From contig CAYTTC010000002.1 in the NCBI GenBank assembly GCA_964440525.1, forward strand, positions 1 through 64,000: a stretch of 64,000 nt of DNA, read 5' to 3'. The notes beneath the pieces were generated by a model, which ran no database searches, had not been told where the DNA came from, and saw only the letters and a list, made by a program, of their open reading frames with translations. Source of the stretch: DASWJZ01 sp964440525. Lineage in GTDB: Bacteria; Pseudomonadota; Alphaproteobacteria; Rhizobiales; Afifellaceae. Shown here in pieces: positions 36,001-41,435 of the stretch (positions within the stretch are counted from its first letter, which is position 1; every line of letters starts with the position of its first letter). A program made the position numbers and the translations under genes.

Positions 36001-37203
36001 AACGATAAGGATTCCGCACAGGCTACCCCGATCCTGAGATCGAGCGCCGATATCTTGCGTCTTATCGTCGAGGCCGATCCGAACAATGCGGAATCGCGCT
36101 TCCGATTTGCCGAGGCACTACGTTGGGTCGGGCTCGCCGAGCCGTCGACTGAGGAGGCGGCGGCGACCGAGCGGGAGGCGATCCGCCAATACGAGACGCT
36201 GTGGAATGATCGGTCGAAGCTGGACGCGACTCTGCTCAGCCAGGTGGGAGTTGGTTACGGCTTCGGGCTCGCCAACCTCGCCCAGACGATTCGCGAGATC
36301 AACCTGGCCGATCTCAGCGACGGACGGTCCGCGGAGGAGCACGTCGGCTGGCTGCTCGATGTGCTGGCGCTGGCGGCGGAGAAGGACGACGTCAACGCCA
36401 CCATGATCGGGATGGACGCGGCGAGCGGCGATTCGAGCTTCGTCGGCGGCTGGTACCGCATGAGCTCCTACGGCTGGCCGCTCGGGTTCCTCAGTGGACT
36501 GGTGAATGTGGAGGCGGGGCGAGAGCCGGTGAGCGAGTGCGACCTCCTCGCCGCCGATCCCTATGACCCGCTGCGGCGCGCCCCGGGCCTCGTGCTCGAT
36601 CAGGTCAAGGTCGAGGAGGCCGAAGCGACGTGCCGTGCTGAAACGGAGCGCAATCCCGAGGACCTGCGCGCGAGCTACCAGCTGGCGCGCACGATCGGCT
36701 CGGACACGGATCGCGAGACGGAATATCTGCCTCTCGCCCAAGCCGCCGCTGAGGCAGGAGTTTCGCAGGCCTTTGCGCTCGTCGCCGATGCGCTGAACGA
36801 GAAGGACGACGACCGCAGCGGCGACGCATATGCCGCCGCGAGCCAGCGGACAATCATCGAATCCTTCGCCATCCTCTATCCCTATCTGAAGGACCGCGCC
36901 GAGACCGAGCGCGACCAGCTCGGGCTTGCCTGGTACGCCAACAAAGCTGCGAATCTGGGAGTCGTCGAGGCGCATATCGCGCTCGCGGAAATGGCAGAGG
37001 ATCCGCAGCGGAGACGTTTCCACCTCGAGCTCGCGGCGCGCCTTCTCGAGGAGGCTGGCGAAGCGGGGGCGGCCGCCGATGCGCACCGAAGGGCGAGCGT
37101 CGTCCTGGTGCGCAAGGCCGATCAGGAGCGGATCGAAGTCGAGGTCGCGGCGTGGAAGCCGGAGAGTTTGGTTGAGCTTCCCGCGGATTTGGACGCCAGC
37201 TGA
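30070..37203 (+). CDS. giant nSTAND1 NTPase with transmembrane helix, coiled coil and repeat region
   Basis: A 2377-residue protein. The N-terminus is a novel-STAND-1 NTPase: PYPGLRSFTREETDLFYGRE precedes Walker A GASGSGKS (48-55) and Walker B LLLLVDQFEE (143-152), with sensor TMRSEYLG and the HESLIRQWDEF motif near 410. One membrane helix (about 510-530) is followed by a 28-residue repeated coiled coil (563-674), then a long region I read as beta-propeller-like (about 760-1450) and an alpha-solenoid/TPR-like tail ending with Sel1-like repeats. STAND proteins are ATP-driven switches that oligomerise when the repeats sense a trigger, here presumably activating the coupled TIR protein. The downstream boundaries of the repeat regions are approximate. 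Confidence 0.88.
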   Translation: MSAAGGRLPYPGLRSFTREETDLFYGREGCVDDMVDRLAATRFLAVLGASGSGKSSLVKTGLLDALEIGLLHQAGSRWLIADFRPGDRPVHNLAEGLLRAGAPNPAEPPDEEEVRLLRAFFARGPRSVAEWCAADNLPEGVNLLLLVDQFEELFRYGAYAEREEAEAFVSLLLESARAPLAEARIYVAITMRSEYLGAAALIDGLAEAINKGLYLTPRMSRDQVREAIVGPAAVCGFSIEPALVNRLLNDLTSFAPWEDADTGHQLERLVRRADQLPLMQHVLNRLWSIAEERSSGGPIELKLADYDAVGGLRGALAAHGREILDELLPEHQEVASAVFRALTAGSSLAEAVRRPTEFGELVEIAGGDEIAVREIVEAFRAPGRNFLVPPRPTPLRTTTVIDISHESLIRQWDEFAQWLQREITSADTWRRLVDATERYKRGEANLLSGLTLASIANWWDTERPTAAWAKRYGGSFDQAAEFLGDSRRAEEESKQAEIAERRQKSRNRLVTAAIVLILCIITPLTGFAGYSAWRANQEALRANQEADAADEARKVAESERLVAETERQRADQERTRALAAQQDAVEQAAAAETERQRADEERQRALAAQQEAMQQAAAAETERQRADEERQRALTAQQEAMQQAAAAEAERQRADEERQRALAAQKEAMQAAVLAQAETARADQERERAERARSEFQRANLQQVAGRIAALQQEGSWETASNLLGALWQQLIGPDAKLRQTWLIDPIVAAIARQSMAEFPIFPDFLAYSGYSGWTGTSGRFRVYALDREADDGSTVEDGNKVIAIFDAVTGSVLGLFELPEGSDLGSEADLVSPDGSRVAIVTDKAEIALWATGQAAPTLIPLPDLGGGKVAVAQLAPVNSDARFALYLTLDDDPNEIVVVDPATQAITFSLTTADIAAGAALDTVNNVKLLGFVDNRLMLLVNDSDGLIVTVDVSDGAIRVLETGAGVTGAEITPDGVMLLTLTCPGSCTEEHLTAFDIRLNAPLWVERVPIGMSLSEGAISEVAIDGMPTYSALVEQEGSAIVFQIPKDGLDRVARLDGESHARIGPITLDGQGGFRLVESASDTTSEDGVAAAGVLANYRIPLTRQKLGLYVAPNSVAIYEGEDTLRIAGVTYPTNDDSYDAELLVYRLRQDGEFEVDVAFRPTLIGESDCIAAVAFGGDGRSLLFRHVDGSLLYAAALGKGASIGWHNRGAEGPENSVTLTESSPATDCEPADSESKSEVEERIVAVDPAGDRFALLDKEGAVWWVDVEGAGGEAEALLSTRDFAPLKRAGSGMIWVAGDPARGRAALVSRSAVEIVPQGATIAEDAKAVRGEATTSDPAAEAEARGEAAAAAGQDPNRRQRLVRWGEPQAAAFGPDGEVAVAYSGGQISGFRQAEDGVWSIHFDGTFFVKRVVGLFASKEWIAVADDRDAVVALDAATGSLSGYSRIPANPSVLALRADGNVLSLEWDTDSVATVAFGDMPSAAGLADAAALVAMRSTLDPEADASLDSLILDHDMERSLTAAAGAASVDCSVESRNHLLRLENQLLGDIAADTTPVLATECSASGNEGGTLEAAEVLARHGKSASVRELVEDGAFSRVLQAAAAGDAAANRMLGAVLARIAMERGELATTAIAEDAMRFGTNLPSTIMRAIAAGGPIETSILESARRQTGPDPAAHQLLGHWNERRINDLEALANALFEFSVAERLYRAGGRVEEAQFVAHRRAQLARLLPESRVLDVSAAVDAWTPKTPEMAPHGPLADLPSDPAARRALDTENADRLAELLPGSPLLETLRTELERARIIDLRSSNPKAAAELLIDLGRRAGGTAQWSPDLVREYLGLAEEIGEGGDAASSFRLAAEAVKMIGTAFKSPIHANGEASGLFRRAADQVAATAASAPRDLVVAAMNELDLSPVIYEYDNLPGVKDEAESTAAQQVLESAAHMAEAVATNSDDPQRWNRLRGLSLFWQGVLVNDKDSAQATPILRSSADILRLIVEADPNNAESRFRFAEALRWVGLAEPSTEEAAATEREAIRQYETLWNDRSKLDATLLSQVGVGYGFGLANLAQTIREINLADLSDGRSAEEHVGWLLDVLALAAEKDDVNATMIGMDAASGDSSFVGGWYRMSSYGWPLGFLSGLVNVEAGREPVSECDLLAADPYDPLRRAPGLVLDQVKVEEAEATCRAETERNPEDLRASYQLARTIGSDTDRETEYLPLAQAAAEAGVSQAFALVADALNEKDDDRSGDAYAAASQRTIIESFAILYPYLKDRAETERDQLGLAWYANKAANLGVVEAHIALAEMAEDPQRRRFHLELAARLLEEAGEAGAAADAHRRASVVLVRKADQERIEVEVAAWKPESLVELPADLDAS
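31756..32091 (+). repeat. four 84-bp in-frame repeats encoding 28-residue coiled-coil units
   Basis: Units start at 31756, 31840, 31924 and 32008, each exactly 84 bp. The protein unit is AETERQRADEERQRALAAQQ followed by EAMQQAAA, i.e. four heptads, so copy-number change alters stalk length without shifting the heptad phase. They encode the rod just after the membrane helix of the STAND NTPase. Confidence 0.9.
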
Positions 37204-37226
37204 CGGTACGAGCCCGCGCGCAGGTC

Positions 37227-37255
37227 TTTCCTCTCCCCGGATAGGGGAGAGGAAA
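37227..37255. terminator. 12-bp perfect inverted repeat downstream of the STAND gene
   Basis: TTTCCTCTCCCC at 37227-37238 pairs with GGGGAGAGGAAA at 37244-37255 around a five-base loop. It lies 24 bp after the STAND stop and 12 bp before the end of the convergent gene. There is no T-tract, so it may act as a bidirectional structural terminator, or be a copy of a dispersed CTCTCCCC-type palindrome that is common in such genomes. Confidence 0.55.
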
Positions 37256-37266
37256 AGCCAGAGTTG

Positions 37267-37856
37267 TCAGCTCTCGCGGTCCTCGAGCGGCTCGCAGCAA
37301 GTGGCGTCGTCGGCCGCGGGCTGTTCCTCAATCGGATATTCTACCGCCTCGAACGCATAGAGCATGGCGTCGCTGGAAGCGTTGCACATCCAATAGGCGT
37401 CGTCGCCGTTCTTCAGCCAGACGAGATAGTCGCCGAGCGCGTCGTGACGGTTGCGACGATCTCCAGGTCCTCCATGTAATCTCCGACCGCCGCGCAAAGT
37501 CTCTCCGCGCTCTCGGCCGGACCCGGGCGGCGTCCGCTTTCCTCCTCCGCCACGAGCTCAGAACCTTCGCCGCTGAGGAGGTCGCCGTTCAGGAGAACGT
37601 TCGCATAGACCTCACCATCCGCATTGGCGTTGCAGAGCCCGAGGTCCTCGTCCTTGTCCCGGAGCCAGACGATCCAGTCGCCCATGCCGTCCTCGATCGC
37701 CTCGACAAGCTCGGCCGGCTTGTAGCCGTTGAAGTCGAGGCAGGCGGCGACGGCGCTGTCGTGGCCCTCTGGCCGCCAGTCGTCGGAACCCGCCTCGGCG
37801 GCCGTCGCGGTGGCGGCAACCAGAATGGCGGCTGCCGCGATCATTGTCGTGCGCAT
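37267..37856 (-). pseudogene. small secreted protein gene interrupted by a frameshift
   Basis: Starting from the ATG at 37856 (AAGGAGC eight bases upstream), the protein has a clear signal peptide (MRTTMIAAAAILVAATATAA then EAG). The exported part holds WIVWLRDKDEDLGLCNANAD. The frame stops at 37413, but another frame ending at 37267 continues with ALGDYLVWLKNGDDAYWMCN, a clear second copy of the same module. Joining them needs a one-base shift around 37440-37480. The intact product would be a periplasmic or secreted ~195-residue protein with two W-L-x-C-N-A modules. Either the gene has decayed recently or the base call is wrong. Function is unknown. Confidence 0.75.
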
Positions 37857-37960
37857 CGTGGTGCTCCTTGTGCTCCGCCCGGTCGGGCGCTGCTGATGCC
37901 CATCACCTAGTGACAGCGGGTCGCGCGCATTGTGATGCCCCTCACAAACCGCAGCCGGAA

Positions 37961-38060
37961 GGGGCCGCATGTTGGCTCCCGTCGGATGCGGGATCTTCCC
38001 TCCCGCCCGGCGATGAAGCCTCCTCCGACCTGCCGCCGTCCCTCGGGACGGCGGTTTTTC
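37961..38060 (+). ncRNA. candidate anti-Shine-Dalgarno small RNA
   Basis: The plus strand holds nested inverted repeats: GTCGGA (37981-37986) with TCCGAC (38024-38029), enclosing GCGGGA (37988-37993) with TCCCGC (38001-38006), whose loop is TCTTCCC. C/T-rich anti-Shine-Dalgarno-type stretches lie at 37995-38005 and 38018-38027. A strong intrinsic terminator ends the region at 38060. No reading frame or plus-strand gene precedes the terminator, so a short untranslated RNA explains it best. The layout recalls rhizobial small RNAs with CCUCC loops. The 5' end is not resolved. Confidence 0.5.
38033..38060 (+). terminator. intrinsic terminator
   Basis: CCGCCGTCCC (38033-38042) pairs with GGGACGGCGG (38045-38054), followed by TTTTTCTTT from 38055. 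On the plus strand this is a textbook Rho-independent terminator. It lies about 93 bp before the cyclase gene at 38153 and after no plus-strand coding gene, which points to a small RNA or an attenuated leader. Confidence 0.88.
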
Positions 38061-38152
38061 TTTGACCGGCCCGATCGGCATGGCGACAATCGCCGCGTTG
38101 GATCGCGTCGATGAATCGGGGCTCGCACCCCGGCTTGTGGGAGCGTCGCGGC

Positions 38153-39922
38153 GTGCGCAAGAGCCTTCCGAATGCCATTGCGGAAGTGGAACGCCTGCTG
38201 GAGCAGGGCGACCTGCTCCTGGCGTTCGACCGGGCAAGCGAGCATCTCCAGCGCTATCCGGATGACGAAGTGCTAAAGCACCGCGGCGTGCTGGCGCTCG
38301 CTCGCGCCGGGGCGACCGACCGCGCGGCGCGGCTCTTCAAGGAGTGGGGGCTCGATCGCTCGCGCGAAGGCCATGTGCTGGCGCTCGAAGCGCGCATCGC
38401 CAAGGACCGGGCGTTGAAGCTTTCCGGCGAGGCGAAGCGTGAAGCGCTGGGCGAGGCGGCCGCGATCTACCGGCGGATCAACGAGGCGAGGCCGGACTAC
38501 TATCCGGCGATCAATTGGGCGAGCCTCGCCTTTCTGGCGGGGGACCGTGAGGAGGCGTGCCGCGTCGCGAAAATCGTGCTCGCCGATCCTAAGGTCAGCG
38601 GAGCGGCCGACTATTGGGCGCTGGCGACGCGGGCGGAAGCAAATCTTCTCCTCGACCGACGCGAAAGTGCCCGCGCGGATCTGGCGGAAGCGGCGGCGCG
38701 TGCGGATGCCGGCGCCGGCGCCCGCTCGAGCACGCGTCGGCAGCTTCGCCTGATCCTCGCCGAAATGGGCCTCGACGCTACCGAGGTTGCGGCATTCCTG
38801 GCGCCGCTCGCGCCTCCGACGACGCTGCACGTCGTCAATGCCGAGTCGGCCGAAAACTTTGGCGAATACGCCAAGGCCGCGACCGTCCGCGCGGCGCTCC
38901 AGCGCATCCGGCAGCTCCTTGCCGAGCTGCGGCCCGGCGCCGTTTTTGGCTCGCTTGGGAGCCCGGCCGAAATCCTTTTCGCGGAGGAAGCGCTAGCCGG
39001 GGGGGCGGAGCTGAGCGTCGTGCTCGCGACATCCGACCCGGCGGCGGTGGAGCAGGCAATTGCCGCGGCCGGCGCAAGCTGGATTCGGCGGTTCCGATCC
39101 TGCTGCCGGAAAGCCCAACGCGTCTTCTCCGTCGCCGAAGACGCCACCGCCGACGATACGGGCCTCGTGGACTATGCCGCGCGTGTTGCCATGGGGCTGA
39201 CGCTTCTGCGAGCGCAGCATCTCGACGGTGAGGCGGCGCAGATCGTGCTGGACGGCGGCTCCGGCGTCGAAGCTCCGCCGGCGGTTCGATCCTGGCGCGA
39301 AAGTGCTCCTCGCCAACAGATCGCGCTTTCGTTGAAGGAGGCTGCGCGCAATTCGACTCCCGCCGCGCCCCGCACCGAGGAAAGGAGCTGCTGCGCCGTC
39401 GTCTTCGGCGATCTACCGGGGTTTTCCAAGATGCCGGAAAAATATCTGCCGGTGTTCTGGGAGACGGTGATGGGGGCGATCGGCGATGTCCTTGGTGAGT
39501 CGCGCGATGCGGTGGCGCTCAAGAACACCTGGGGCGACGCCATTCATTTCGTCATCCCCGATGTCCGCCGCGCGGCCGAGATCTGTCTCGCAGTCCAGCA
39601 GCGGTTGCAGACGATCGACGGGCAGATGCTCGGCCGCGACGAGGCGCCGACCATGCGGATTGGCGCGCATTACGGGCCGGTCTTCGAGGGATGGGATCCG
39701 ATCGTCGCGCACCGGACATACTACGGCCGGGCTCTGTCGCGGGCAGCGCGCATTGAGCCGATTACGCCACCCGGCACCGTCTATGTAACGGAGGCTTTCG
39801 CCGCGATCCTGCTCCTCGAAAGCCGCGGCGAGTTCACCTGCACCTATGTCGGCCAGGTGCCGCTTGCCAAAGGCTACGGGACCTTCCGGATGTACGATCT
39901 GGCGGCAGTTGGAGGCGGATGA
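38153..39922 (+). CDS. TPR-SLOG-like protein with C-terminal class III cyclase domain
   Basis: A 589-residue protein: TPR-like helices (about 1-210), a SLOG-like Rossmann domain (about 220-340, PGAVFGSLGSPAEILFAEEA then GGAELSVVLA) and a cyclase domain (about 410-585). Metal Asp420 (VVFGDLPGF) and Asp462 (NTWGD) are present. The base-reading Lys position is Asn458 and the transition-state Asn position is Ser (GRALSRAARIEP), while the Arg is kept; a reduced or altered reaction is possible. GTG 38153 has a GGGAG site nine bases upstream; an ATG at 38111 is the alternative. It shares its middle and C-terminal architecture with the 24560 gene. SLOG domains are thought to bind nucleotide-derived ligands, so it may be a nucleotide sensor that signals through a cyclic nucleotide. 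Confidence 0.82.
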   Translation: MRKSLPNAIAEVERLLEQGDLLLAFDRASEHLQRYPDDEVLKHRGVLALARAGATDRAARLFKEWGLDRSREGHVLALEARIAKDRALKLSGEAKREALGEAAAIYRRINEARPDYYPAINWASLAFLAGDREEACRVAKIVLADPKVSGAADYWALATRAEANLLLDRRESARADLAEAAARADAGAGARSSTRRQLRLILAEMGLDATEVAAFLAPLAPPTTLHVVNAESAENFGEYAKAATVRAALQRIRQLLAELRPGAVFGSLGSPAEILFAEEALAGGAELSVVLATSDPAAVEQAIAAAGASWIRRFRSCCRKAQRVFSVAEDATADDTGLVDYAARVAMGLTLLRAQHLDGEAAQIVLDGGSGVEAPPAVRSWRESAPRQQIALSLKEAARNSTPAAPRTEERSCCAVVFGDLPGFSKMPEKYLPVFWETVMGAIGDVLGESRDAVALKNTWGDAIHFVIPDVRRAAEICLAVQQRLQTIDGQMLGRDEAPTMRIGAHYGPVFEGWDPIVAHRTYYGRALSRAARIEPITPPGTVYVTEAFAAILLLESRGEFTCTYVGQVPLAKGYGTFRMYDLAAVGGG

Positions 39923-39941
39923 AGCTCCGCGCCATCTCAGC

Positions 39942-40724
39942 TCAGTCCGCCTGAGCCTCTGCCGCCATCGCTTTGAGTATCGCCTTCACTTCGAAGGGCC
40001 GGAGCTCCGGATAGGCGCCGAGTAGCAGCGCCACGAACCCGCACATGATTGGCGTCGCAAAGCTCGTGCCGGTCATCGTCGTGTAGCCGCCGCCATGCGC
40101 GGCGACTGGCACGTCGACGCCGTGGGCGGAATATTCGATGACATCGTTGCGGTAGAGCCACCGCCCTTCGGGACCCTTGCCTTCGTTATCGACGCCGACG
40201 CAGGGGATGAGCGCGGCGGGAAAGCCGTCGTCCTGCAGTGGCATGTTGCGGCGCGAGGCGACGATTACCTTGCCCTTGCGATAGGCGTCCTCGGCGAGCG
40301 CGCTCATGCGCGGCAGATATTTCTCGCTCGCCGCGAGGCTCATGTTGAAAAGCCCAGCCTCGCTCCGCACGGCATGCTCGAAGCCCGCGATCATCGCTTC
40401 GCCGCTGCCGCGGTTGTTGCCGCCGAGCACGCGCAGATCGATGAAGCTCGCATTGGGTGCGATCCGCGCGATGATCGAGGCGACGCCGGTTCCGTGTCCG
40501 TAGAGGTCGTTGTTGGCGAAGGGATCGCTCTCGCGGCTTTCCACCTCACCCTCAGCGTCGGCTTCGAAGGCCATGCCGCGCAGCACCCGGTTGGCGAGGT
40601 CGGGATGCGATCCGTCGATGCCGCTGTCGAGGACCGCCACTATCACCGGGGCAAGATTGCGCTTGGAAAGCTCGTCGACAGGAACCTCAAGGGCGCGCGC
40701 CAGCAACCCCTTGGGCAGGCTCAT
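39942..40724 (-). CDS. intracellular S8 family subtilase
   Basis: A 260-residue subtilisin-fold serine protease with an intact catalytic set: Asp33 (AVLDSGIDGSHPD), His77 (YGHGTGVASI), oxyanion Asn160 and Ser221 (GTSFATPIMCGF). There is no signal peptide and only a ~25-residue N-terminal lead, so it probably acts in the cytoplasm. It is translationally coupled (ATGA) to the GAF gene and follows an ABC exporter-like gene and a small Cys-rich protein gene. In this setting it might be a processing protease for the small protein, or an effector protease of the neighbouring TIR/STAND locus; both are inference. Confidence 0.9.
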   Translation of the reverse strand: MSLPKGLLARALEVPVDELSKRNLAPVIVAVLDSGIDGSHPDLANRVLRGMAFEADAEGEVESRESDPFANNDLYGHGTGVASIIARIAPNASFIDLRVLGGNNRGSGEAMIAGFEHAVRSEAGLFNMSLAASEKYLPRMSALAEDAYRKGKVIVASRRNMPLQDDGFPAALIPCVGVDNEGKGPEGRWLYRNDVIEYSAHGVDVPVAAHGGGYTTMTGTSFATPIMCGFVALLLGAYPELRPFEVKAILKAMAAEAQAD

Positions 40725-41404
40725 TGAGAGCCTCCGGCAGCGGGCGCCATCGCCTCTACCGCCTCCAGCATCCGCGCGAGCTGGCGGATGGTGCCGCTGT
40801 CGCGTTGGAGCAAGCGGCCGACGCGCTCCAGCACCTCTTGCGCCAGCGGATCGGCGGCGAGCGCGGCCGGCTGTAGCCCCGCCGCGTCGGCGTCGGCCGA
40901 GCGGGCGCGCAGGAGGAGCGCTTGATTGACCACGAGGGCGGCAATTGTGGCGAGGCAGGCATAGAGCTGCCCGTCGTCCATGGTGAAGCGTTTTGCGTCC
41001 TTGTTGGAGACCGCGGTGATGACCCCGATCAACCTGTCGCCGAGCATCATCGGTGCCGAGATCACCGCCTTGATGCCGCCCATGGCCTCCGATTGATGCA
41101 CGTCCTTGTAGCGTGGCGCTCCGATCTGCACTTCGCCCGTCTCCGCTGCGAGCCCGGCAAGACCCTTGCCGAAGGGCACGCGCTGGCCGATCAGAATGCT
41201 CTCCGACTCCTTGTTGCCGTAGGTCATGACGAAGGTGAGGTCGTTCGCCTCCGGGTCGTAGACGAGGAGCGAGCCCTCGTCGGCGCCGACCGCGCGCACC
41301 CCGGTTTCCACGATTAGGCGCAGCACCTGATCCTCGCCGGTCGCTGGCATCAGGCCGAGATAGCGTGTCATCAGCTCGGCCTGCACGTCCCTTGCGTCAG
41401 CCAT
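40721..41404 (-). CDS. GAF domain protein
   Basis: A 227-residue protein with a single GAF domain (about 20-165): VRAVGADEGSLLVYDPEAND, then VPFGKGLAGLAAETGEVQ and SAPMMLGDRLIGVITAVSNK, the typical strand-helix pattern of ligand-binding GAF domains. The C-terminal ~55 residues are helical, with LERVGRLLQRDSGTIRQLAR. There is no output domain, so it would act through a partner. The coupled subtilase gene (ATGA overlap) is the likely one. The ligand could be a cyclic nucleotide or small molecule; not determinable here. Confidence 0.85.
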   Translation of the reverse strand: MADARDVQAELMTRYLGLMPATGEDQVLRLIVETGVRAVGADEGSLLVYDPEANDLTFVMTYGNKESESILIGQRVPFGKGLAGLAAETGEVQIGAPRYKDVHQSEAMGGIKAVISAPMMLGDRLIGVITAVSNKDAKRFTMDDGQLYACLATIAALVVNQALLLRARSADADAAGLQPAALAADPLAQEVLERVGRLLQRDSGTIRQLARMLEAVEAMAPAAGGSQ

Positions 41405-41435
41405 GTCGTTCTCCTCGCGCGACGGCGTTGGCCAT

